This document shows positions 54,201 to 64,000 of a DNA stretch of 64,000 bases, one piece after another. The stretch comes from Anarhynchus alexandrinus (Eukaryota; Chordata; Aves; Charadriiformes; Charadriidae), in assembly GCA_008711295.1 (NCBI GenBank), contig VUYV01000053.1, forward strand, positions 4,403,162-4,467,161. The letters are read 5' to 3'. The position numbers and the translations under genes were made by a program. The notes beneath the pieces are model-generated. The model was not told the DNA's origin. It saw nothing but the letters and a program-made list of their open reading frames with translations, and did no database searches. Each line of letters begins with the position of its first letter. Position 1 is the first letter of the stretch.

Positions 54201-54689
54201 TATCGAAGATCTTTCTTGAGCCTTGTCAAGTTTGGGTGCTTTCACCAGATCTCTCTAAAAAAAATTTGCAGAAATTTTTATGCTGTCTACATATTCCAAA
54301 AAAGGTAGTAGCTGATAAATGCTGCTATCAGCTGTTCTGTGCCGGAACAGATTTGACAGCAGCCAAATTGACTCCAGCTATGTGAAGGCAGTGTATTCCT
54401 GCGTCAACAGCATTTGAAATATCAACCAGGATTTGGAAAAAAAAACTTGCATGTGAAGGTACCTGCCAATCCTACAAATCCAAAGGGAGTTTGGACATGG
54501 AGTGAGTGGGATGAATCACCAGCATCCAAAGCTATCCTGGAGCTACTTCTGCTAAATCAGAGATGGCAGTAGGAAGGAAAAAGTATGCACAGGAATATTG
54601 TGCCAATATGCAAAGTTTGCAAATAACTATATTAGTCTTAAGAGAAAAAGCTCAAATGGGATTCAGATATGAAGGTATAAAATGAAACT
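51231..54689. other. Intergenic DNA upstream of IPO7
   Basis: AT-rich, no supported gene. Open frames at 51316-51630 and 53834-54160 (plus) show no recognisable domain or splice context. Some of the later part may belong to the old CR1 that follows. Confidence 0.5.
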
Positions 54690-56560
54690 GACGATAGTCA
54701 ACATGATATGGTGCAAAATCATCAAAGGTGATTGTTTGAGGAGTTCTCTAGCTTGGCTGGGAAAATGGTACAGAATAAATAGACTTCTTTCCTTTAAAAT
54801 ATCAGTAGGCTATAAACCTGATCACACTTGGAAGGGATTGAGAACTGGCTAAATTACAGTTCTTGATAAAAAGGTGATAAGAGCGGTTATTTAAGGGACC
54901 TGTTTCTATTGGATTTGTACTGATACCACTGGCCGACTGTTTGCTATTTGATACTTTAAACAGTTTTGAAATAAATATAAAAATCACTGCAGATCATTGT
55001 CAGGGTGACGTAAGATTAGCAAAACAATCCTATATGGGTGGGACAAGCTGGTAACCTGAACAACAACCAGAAATGCGCTTCAGTGCAGCCAAATGTAAAG
55101 TTATGCATTTAAGAACAGAAAATGCAGGCAGGTTTCTGTAGACTGCAAGGATTGACAAGGCACACCATGGGCATACAGGCTGACATGAGCTCCCAGCAGG
55201 ACGTTGTGGCAATAGACATAGTACAGTCTGCAAGTTGAAAACAGAGGTCTTTAAAGGAGGTGTGGGGAAGTGATTTATCTCTTCCTCTGGTGCTGGAGGG
55301 ACATATGCTACATTGCCAGAGAATAGCTTTAGCATTTATGGTTTTTAAGTATTTACAAACTGGACTGTATAAAATTGCCACAAAAATTCTTTGAGATTAA
55401 GAGTTTATTCTCTTAATCTGTGTGAGACCTATTTGAAATATCCAAGTTGGGTTTAAGACAAAAGTTGTGAGGAGTCTTGATTAGCGTATGTCACTATGAT
55501 GAGATAAAGCAGACATTTAGTGGGCAGCGTAAGGGAGGTTCCTTACAGAGTCCCTGCTCAGAGGTTGGCTCTAGCTGGGAGAGCAGGATGCCACAGCATG
55601 CCCATCCCGTGGTTGCACAGCTCCCTTTAATCCCCTCTAGTCAGCTGGGAGTTGGCTTCACCCCTCCGGTAAACTTTGCTGAAATTTTGTTCAGGATGGA
55701 TGTAAAGAAGCCACTAAGCTCCTTTATGTAGCCATGAGCTCAATAGTCGCTCCACCCCACCAAAAAACCCCACGAGTCACCCCCACCCCCTCCAGCCAGA
55801 TGGCAAGGCTTGAGCAGATGTTAAACCCCATATTCAACCAGGTTTCCCAGGGGACAGAGGCTGAAAACAAGATTCGGTCATTAGCTGGTAGAAGTGTATG
55901 CAAGTGGAATAGCAGAAGTAGAAATGCTGAGATGAAGCAGCAAAGAAGCAGTCACTGTAATACAGCCAGTGGTATTAAGGTCCTGAGTAAACGCCAAGGA
56001 GATAGAGCTTTTATAGAGCTTTAAGCCCAATGGTTTATTTAAAAAAAAAAAAAAAAAGCTTGAGCAGTGTGAAAAAAGAAAAAGTTCTGATGCATGGTAA
56101 TTCTGAGTTCGGAAAAATGTCTAACTTTTTTTTAAATAAACATCTCTTCAAAGGTACAGGACTCCCTCATCAATTCTTACTTTTAGCAGTTAACTCTGGG
56201 CAGCAAGCTGGGAAAAAAGAGTGACAGTATCTCCTCAAGAAGAAAATACTGGGTACTGAACAGCTCTTTAGTGAAAAAGGATGTGACAGGATCAAATACC
56301 TAACAGATGAAACTAGAGAATCACTGAAACAAATTCCCAGTGGCTGTAATCAGTACTCTGTTTCTCAATGTCTTCTGACTGAGACTGGATGCCGGTCTGG
56401 AAGATATGTTTCAGTAAAAACACAAGCTGTGCTTCAGTGAAACTGACAAGATTAGGGCTTTAATAAAAAATACGTGCATAAAACTTGAATTGCTAGCACT
56501 ATACAGGATGTTGGACTAGAAGATGTGATCACAAACTGTACAATGGTTTGGGTTTTGCTG
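54690..56560 (+). mobile_element. Old, heavily decayed CR1 LINE, plus strand
   Basis: Scattered matches to CR1 reverse-transcriptase DNA remain. These are TTGAGAACTGGCTAAATTAC (54838), the region before FADD (about 54905-55015), TGCAGCCAAATGTAAAGTTA (55084) and a TGACATGAGCTCCCAGCAG match (55182 onward). A 3'-end-like ACAGGATGTTGGACTAGAAGATGTGATCAC follows at about 56501. The divergence is much higher than in the other copies, indicating an old insertion of the ancestral amniote type. Boundaries are approximate. Confidence 0.65.
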
Positions 56561-59500
56561 TCCACTTTCAAGTTAGATGTATCTGCTCCTGAAGGTTGTT
56601 TCCACAATGTGGAAGTCCAGCTAACTCAGCGCAGAACCTGCTTCAGGCTCTGTGCGATACACTGGAGCAAGACTGTCTAGCTACAGCAGTTTTGTCTCCT
56701 ACCTCATGCACTGTTTTTCCAGCCTATATATTTATATTTGCATATCCTTCTATGCTTTTAGCTTTCCATTATCACAATATGGAGTCCTCTCCAGCTCTGA
56801 AACTCTACCGCTCACCACACTGTGCAAAAAAGGTACTTCACTTTGTGCAGGGAAAATGAAACAGAAGGAGGCAGTTTCAAATAAGCCTCAGTGGCACATA
56901 GACACAGACAATGAATACTGGACACCAGAAAATGGTAAATTCTGTGTGCAAAAACATTGAATTCATGGCCCTCGGGGAAAATGCCAAACTTACAAAGTTG
57001 CAGAACGGTGGGTCTGTTGAATCCTGGAGAGATAAGCAGGAGATAGTAACTGGTACTTGTGGCACTAAGATGGCACTAACAGTTTATGCTCTTTTCATGT
57101 TTTTAATTCAGTTGCACAACCACAGAAGTTAACAAATGCGTTGTTTAGAATGTGTTGTATTGTTGTGCAATGAAAACTCATGCTGAAGATTACAGAATTG
57201 CTGCAAGTGAATACAGCACGTCCTCAGAATAATGACTGTTACCTCTGTGTTCTCCAAGAATGTTTTCTCTTTACGTGCATTATGGGCATGGTTTAATTTT
57301 ATTTTTGCAAGAAAACAAGTATGTCCTTTCCTTACCGTTCCTTAAGTAGGACCCCAAGCACATCTTATTTTTTATGATTGTTCCTAAAATGGACACCTGT
57401 GGATCAAATGGAATGCGGACTTTAAATTTTGAGAAGGCAAATTTATAGAAAATATAAGGGATGTGCATCCATGATTTGTTAGTGTTCAAGCAGATGCATA
57501 TTTTTAAAATACAAGCTTTCAATGCATTTTTTACAGCCAAGACACAGCAATAAACTGAAATTGTTCAGAAATAGCTGTGAAAATGTTAAAGCTGCGTAAC
57601 AGGCAAAAATTTCCGAAACTTCCTTGAAGTAAAAAAGTATATTTAAGCTATAACTTTAGCCATATTATTAAATATGTGTTCCAATGAGGCTTATGCAAGC
57701 TATATGTACATTTACCAAAGTATAATATTTCTTTCTATTTAATAAGACAGAGTTTAAGTTAGTCCTGTTTAGAATAATTTTAGTCTTTATAATCATATCC
57801 CAATTTCATTTTAATTGATTAAATAACAATGAGTACAGTAGAACAGGACTAGGATTTTATTATATTAAAAATTCACTCAGAATAAATTTTCAGCGCTTAG
57901 GAAAAGCTTTTCATTTGCAAGGAACTGCATACACATATTAAGAATTTTAGTAATCCAGTAACATATCATTCAGTTTATTAACCCCTTCCAGTCAGTACAA
58001 TTCTAGGCAGTTCCCCCTGTAACACATCTAGGTTCAGAAGGTGGCCAGCGTGGCTCCTCGGCAGCAGGCGTAACTGCCTATGAAGCATTTCTAGACTCCT
58101 GGCAGCCAGGGGAGCTGTGAGGCAGCCAAGGGTGGACAGGGCCGTGGTGAAGAGCCTCTGGTGTGCTCGGGGCTGCCCACATGCTTGGCCATCAGTTCCT
58201 GATGCTACTGTGAGGTGACACTGCAAGCCAGTACGTTTGGAAGCTTGGTTTCCTTCAAGCACCTGAAATTGCCAGTAGGTATTTAGACTATGCAGTTTTT
58301 CCACAGATGGTGAGCAGCATGGATGTCATCAGTAGCAGTGAGGATGTATATGAGAGAGGAAAGAAGAAGAATATGGAAGCAGCAAAAAGAGAAAAGAGAG
58401 GGAAAGAATATCAGAGGTGGAAAAGAAGGAAGTGATATAGGAAAAGAAGGTATCAGAAAATAGGTAGAGGTAAAAGGGATTCAGTTGATCAAAAAGTCTA
58501 TTATGCAATATGAATGACATCAAATGATTGTGGTAACATTCATCCAAGGATGAGAAATCAGTAAATATGATTGACCTCTAGTGATGACCACAGTCTTAAT
58601 TGCTCATTTTGGATTTAGCATATTTATTTATTATAAAAAAGAAAAGGTATTTTGTTTTTGCTGCCATGGTACAATATTCTTTGTTCTTACTTTTCCAGCT
58701 TTTCAGATCTACCTTTCCCTCTGTCCTTTCTAAACTTGAGGAGACAATTAGTCAGTATAATGAATAATAGTTTATCTTTAAATAAAAGACTAAATTGAAC
58801 CTTTAAAAACTTTTCTGTTTAATTTTCATAAGTCAAGTTCAAGATGACAGTTGTCCAATGCCAAACAGATACCCTTAAAATTCATTCTATGCCAAAATGT
58901 TAAGATTAAACTTTAGGCCAGGCAATTAGGTATATTCTCTTTACTCCCTTCCCCATTTGATAGGTAAACATTTTTTCTTTGAAAAAAGTAAAGTGAATGG
59001 AGAGTACAGTTACCAGATTTTTGCATAACACAGGGAAAGCAGGTAGATAGAAAAGAAGCCTTTTATGCAGGAAAAATGTAAAACCAGTTCTGTTCGTTTA
59101 TGGAATATATAGCTGAAATTATCAGAACTGTGTTAAAAGCAGAGGTCCCATGCAGGACAGGTGACGAATCACAGTTACATGGCCAGGTGTGTTTCTTTGG
59201 GTCTGATTGCAAATAAAGGTGAATTCTCTGTCTGCCTAACAGGAAGCATAATAAAGGCATCAAAGAAGTACCCAGAGGCGGGCAGGGAAGTGCTTACAGC
59301 TGACTGGGAGAAACACTAAAATTAGATACAGAGTTTGTGACCAGAAAATAAGCTGAAAAGTTTACTTACTAGTACTAAAAGAAATATATTACCCCTTTCT
59401 GTTAAATTCCTGCTACACTAATTGAAGTACAACTTTTGATACATATTTTCTAAATAAATAGGATTTCATAAAAGTACCTTACTCCTTCATCAAATTATTT

Positions 59501-60055
59501 TTCTGTTAGAAATAGCTCTATAGATCATAAGCCTTAGTTAGCTACTTATGTGAAAAGAGTCAAAAATAACAAAATTAGGTTTGAAAAGTGCGATGTGTAT
59601 TTCCTAGATAGAGCAAAGACAAATATCAGAATTTGAGTGTATTAAAACCAGATTTTTTTTGTTATAAGACCAAATTCTTTTAATTTCCTTCTTTTACTTG
59701 CATTTTAGATGTTGATTACCACTTTTATTAGGTGTTTCATAGTGTTTATTCTTTGTAAGTCTTTACAAGTCAGTATTGCTGTCCAAATGGGATGAATATG
59801 TTTTCTATTGAGTTATATTGTTTTAAATACCAGTATTTTCTTATTTAACAAAAGGGGTTATAATGCTGAGGAAGGGTAAACATAGGACCCTTTCTGACAT
59901 GTATGTAAACTGCTAAAGAAATACAGATATTAAAACAAGCAATGAAATTGTTATTGTTCAACGTTATACTCTACTTGTGAGCATGTGCATGTGTTTTGTG
60001 ATGGCCATTGGTGCACCACTAAATGTTTATGTGGAATAATAGGTGGGTGAGCTGG
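56561..60055. other. Intergenic DNA, no gene recognised
   Basis: AT-rich. A GC-richer patch at about 58010-58260 has open frames on the minus strand without recognisable protein features or splice support. Confidence 0.5.
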
Positions 60056-60060
60056 GGTGT

Positions 60061-60718
60061 TGTCCTGGTTTGAGTGACACAGCACTAATTTCTCTTCTGA
60101 TAAGTCTTCTCTTGGGAAGACTGCACTTTTAGAAGATACTAGTGTCTGAATTTGTGAAAATATTTACTTTGTAGCCAGCTATGGTGTGTGGGTTTCAAGG
60201 TCTCAGTGTTCTCAGCTTGCCAGGTGCAGGGATGAGGAGAAGCAAGACCTGAGCACTTGACCCAAGCTGGCCAACAGGATTATTTCATGCCATGAACGTT
60301 GCATTCAATATAAATTAGAAAGTTTGCTGAGAAGATCTGTCTCTCTCCCTTGATGGCTGCCATCCTGAGAACTTCTTGCCCCGATGCCGGACCCCTGAGG
60401 CCCTCCCTTCCTCCAGAAGCCGTAGAGCTCACAGGGTCCAACATTTGCTGTCCACTGCTGGGAGTGCACAGCTTCCTACTGATAGAATTGGTTGAGAATA
60501 ATCTTTGCATATTCTGTATTGGTATTGGGATCAATATTGGTTCTTTAGTGCTATTAATGTTAATTATCTAATCTTATTCTATTAAATCTGTTTCTATTTC
60601 AACCCCTGTGTTTCCTTGTTTTTTCCTGATTCCCCTTCCCGGGTGGGAAGGGGTCATCGTGTGATGGAATGATTGTCTAAACAACAATAAATTGTTATGG
60701 GTTTCTCAAACCATAACA
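60061..60718 (+). mobile_element. Solo LTR of an avian endogenous retrovirus, intact 5-bp TSD
   Basis: Begins TGTCCTGGTTTGAG and ends CTCAAACCATAACA, near-perfect inverted termini. Exact 5-bp duplication GGTGT at 60056-60060 and 60719-60723. It has a TATA-like ATATAAATTA (about 60308) and A-rich polyadenylation-like signals late in the element. No internal retroviral genes remain. It shares its start with the LTR at 40466 but little else, so it is a related but distinct LTR. Confidence 0.9.
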
Positions 60719-60723
60719 GGTGT

Positions 60724-63700
60724 GTACATGCTACAGCTGGGTATCTGCCTGGGACATAAAAACACATAGGACACATAGCCTTATCTTAGTTAGCTTCTGC
60801 ATGAGCAGCAGCCCAGAGGCATTAGCATCTTCGACTGAGGCTTCGTGAGTTAGTACAGAGCTGGCCCAGAAATTCATGCTTCTGTGGCTTGCAGGCTCTT
60901 GGTAGGCAACAGCTAGATTAAAATTAGCTCAGTTAGTCTGGCCTGTGGGACAAACACACCTCATGACTGCTGCATGCTAATTCCAGTAGCTGCAACAGCA
61001 AGGCAGGGAATGCGTGTGGAAACATGAGAACCGTATTGCCAATGCCCATGTCTTTGGCTGAACAAGACTCTGTGACTTTTCCATGTGTTTTGTGAAGTAA
61101 CAAAGTGGAAAACACTTGCCCCTTATTTCACCTTTTGAAGGCACGTGAATGATGTATGCAGGGCAACATCGTGTTCTCAGGATAACAAAAAGCTGTGTCA
61201 GCTTCCTCCCTGCATGCTCCTCAAACACCTTGGTTCCTGCTCACCAGCATTTTGCTATTTGACTCCTGGCCTTTCCTGAGCAGAATTCCTTGCTTCAGAA
61301 TTTGAAATGAATTTTCATTCATGTTTCTGCTGGGTTGGCAAGATAAAAAAATGAATTGCTACAGCTAAATCAAGCTGAAAGTTTATTAAAGTATTTGCAT
61401 GAAATTGTATCACCTGTACAGCAAGTAATTCCACATAAGAAAGCAAACATGCTGGTTCAGCTACCATAAGGATTTCTACAGAATAATGGGATACCAGCTT
61501 TTTTTAGTTCTTATAAGACCATTTCTTAGTCTTGCTGTGGATTCCTTTTATTTTCTCTGTACTAGCCTTGCTTACTCAGAAATTATTACATCATATTAAT
61601 TAATAATGTTTTATACAAGCGTCTGACATTTCCTTTCTGCACTCATTGGCCTTAGCCTAATTTGTTGCAGGAAGCAGGCCAGAAAGCTGATCCTGTAGTC
61701 CGTCCACAGGCAAAAATGAACTAGTATACTGTGCAGTAGAAAAAGTGTGTGAATTTCCTTATCACAGATATTTGTAGATCTGAATTTCTGCATTCAGCCA
61801 AGCTATTCCACAGGAAACTTGTCTAGGACTAGGTGCATGATGTTCAAGATTGAAATGAAGAGTTTTCCTTCACAGAACTGCCTTAGGTGAAAACAGTCTA
61901 TACTTATCAGACCATCCCCATTTAATCTCTAATCCTGATTAACAACTGACTCTGTGATGCTCATTTATTATGATAGTAAGTGCTATCAGTCATATTATAG
62001 CTTTTTCAATTAATTTAATAATTTCCCATAGGAATACACGTACAGCAATTCATTTCTCAGAACGTTGGCTGCTTTTCTAAAATGTTTCAATTAAACACAT
62101 TCTGACCCCTTTGATGTTGCTCTGAATTTTAATTATTTTCTATTGCTGAATACTGGTTTAATGATGACCTGAATATATTTCTTAAAAACTAACTATGTGT
62201 GTGGTTGCATATAGCGAGGGTGAGAGGTTTGTTCCTTGTGTATTGGTTATCAGCCACTCATAATGAATGGTGTGTTTCTGGAAGAACTTAGACCTTAGAG
62301 GCCAGATCAGGAGAAATACCGGGCACTCTCACTGCAGGCATTTTTTATCTCATAGCAAAAGCAAAACAGAAGAAAATTTGACATGACATTTGCACATATT
62401 CAGATTGGACCACGCATTCTTAAATTGTGAATTGTGAAACACATTGTAAGAGGAAAAAACCATCCTATTAACTTTTCCCCTCCTAATCCCCAATGAAATT
62501 TATGCAATTTATCTGAAGGTTGGAGGGACTCCTTACAATATGGGAAATATTTAGAAGTTCTAAACTTCTTCACCAGAAGTTTTGCTTTTTTTGGAAAAAG
62601 TAATACCATGTTTTCCTACTTTTCCTTTTTTCTTTCTTTTACAATCTGTTTTACACTCCCATATTACCTGAACACACTTTCCCCATCAAAATTGCTCCAC
62701 ATTTTCTTCCTGAATCGTGTGTCTAACCACTGTAATTTTTTTTCCAAATCCTTGTCTGTCTGGTCTCCACTTCCAAAGATCCCCAATTTTTCCTCTTTTC
62801 CTCCTCTAAGATAGAAGAATCAAAGCAGACACTCTGACCTCTCTCTTCAGATCTTTTGAGACCCTTCAGCAACACTGGGAAATAAAGCAAAGGATCAACC
62901 AATCTGCAGTCTTCTGCCTGCCACCCACCAGCCAATGGTTCATTGATGACTGTAAATAACTGCTGGTCAGGCTATTTAACTCTGAAAATTACTAATTCTG
63001 AAAAGTAAGTTGCATTTAATTTTGAAAATTTTCATTCAGGTTTCCAGTGCAAATTGGGAAAAACTGCAGAAATGAACCTTCAGCTACCTGACCATACTGT
63101 TCTCCTGCGGTATTTCTGTACAGGCTCTGAGATCACCAGCTTTTTCTCCTGAGCAGGGGCACTGCCTCTGGTTTCAGCCATTTTTTATCACTCTGTATGT
63201 TGTGCATCAATGCTGTGAGAGGAGAAAGAGCCTCTGCATTTGTATGACTGTGCGATGAACTACATATTCTTCTCTTCTCATCCCACCCATGTATACACTT
63301 ACTTTCCAGGTTAATGTCCCTGCAATGATCCTCTTCAGCAATGAAAACAACTCTCTCTCAGAGCGTGAGCAGTGAGTGGCTTTGATCATCCAACCTGCTA
63401 CAATTTGCAGGTACATTGGTGATAAGAATAGATTCAAAAGCAATATTAAAAGCACCAGAACTTCAAGCTGATGGCTTCATGAGAGTTGCAAGAAGGATGA
63501 GTAAACTAGTGCCCCTGTCACTCACAGTGCTACTCAGTATGGTGCGTAAGGCCTTGTGTCACATAGAACAGGCTGCTTCTGCCATCAGGCCAGAACCTTG
63601 TTACCCCCTGTGTGACATAACATTGTTTAGCAAGTTATGTAGGCAAGAGAGAAATGTATTCCCCGAACGTAAAACCCTAGGAACACAGTGTCATATGACA

Positions 63701-64000
63701 CAGTGCTACATCGAGACATTCTGAGCCTGAATTTCAGAGAAGCTGAGGTCAGAAGTCAGATACTCAGCATTTCTTAAAAGCTCTGTCTTTATAATTTCTC
63801 CTTTGCTAGGCATGCTTACCATAATCCGGGTCACATTGCTTAAGGTCATTCTGTTATTTAGGTAATTAATGAGAAGACATGCAAATCCTTCCTAACACTG
63901 AAGCAAGTGTTAATTTTATGCTTTATTGGTTTATTTTTCAAAAATACGTGCCTGTACTGCTGATTTGCTCCTCCTTTTCCAAGCCAAATGCATTTACCGC
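60724..64000. other. Intergenic DNA to the window end, nothing recognised
   Basis: No exon or young repeat is recognised. A perfect 14-bp palindrome GTGTCATATGACAC lies at 63688-63701. TMEM41B, the expected next gene beyond IPO7 in vertebrate order, was looked for and not found. Confidence 0.5.

Noticed and set aside
63688..63701. 14-bp perfect palindrome GTGTCATATGACAC
   Set aside because: Short and isolated, with no surrounding structure. Expected occasionally by chance.
51231..64000. TMEM41B or another neighbouring gene
   Set aside because: None of the expected protein sequence or a second upstream CpG island is present. The gene probably lies beyond the window.

Overview
This window is vertebrate nuclear DNA, almost certainly from a bird. 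The signs are a very large split gene with vertebrate splice sites, CpG-island promoters, several CR1 LINE copies (including the CR1 3' end with its ATTCTATG-type octamers), and avian-style solo LTRs beginning TGTCCTGGTTTGAG. It contains one complete protein-coding gene and probably the very start of a second. There is no bacterial-type content: no operons, CRISPR arrays or prokaryotic mobile elements.

The complete gene is IPO7 (importin-7) on the minus strand. All 25 coding exons could be placed to the base between 50631 (ATG) and 10258 (stop). They sum to 3117 nt, giving 1038 codons plus stop, and every exon phase joins. A CpG-island promoter lies at about 50.1-51.2 kb, and a 3' UTR of about 2.9 kb probably ends near 7.4 kb. 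Intron 13 carries a convincing H/ACA snoRNA (probably the SNORA23 ortholog). Intron 2 uses a GC donor, not GT. Intron 8 (7.8 kb) holds a 3.5 kb CR1 element. Intron 2 holds a second CR1 next to a solo LTR that has an intact 5-bp target-site duplication.

Left of IPO7 (about 4.15-5.35 kb) is a second CpG island with a cluster of CCAAT boxes and, on the minus strand, a candidate non-coding first exon with a splice donor at 4513/4512. From the conserved vertebrate gene order IPO7 then ZNF143, I infer that this is the ZNF143 promoter. No ZNF143 coding exon is visible, so positions 1-4500 would be its first intron. The IPO7 promoter and IPO7 intron 4 each contain a sequence resembling the ZNF143/THAP11 binding motif.

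Right of IPO7 (51.3-64 kb) is intergenic DNA with an old decayed CR1 (about 54.7-56.5 kb) and a clean solo LTR (60061-60718). No further gene is supported there. I found no undescribed coding system. The best leads for follow-up are the intronic snoRNA, the GC-AG intron with a competing GT site, the palindromic AGTCCTT expansion inside a CR1, and the ZNF143-like motifs.
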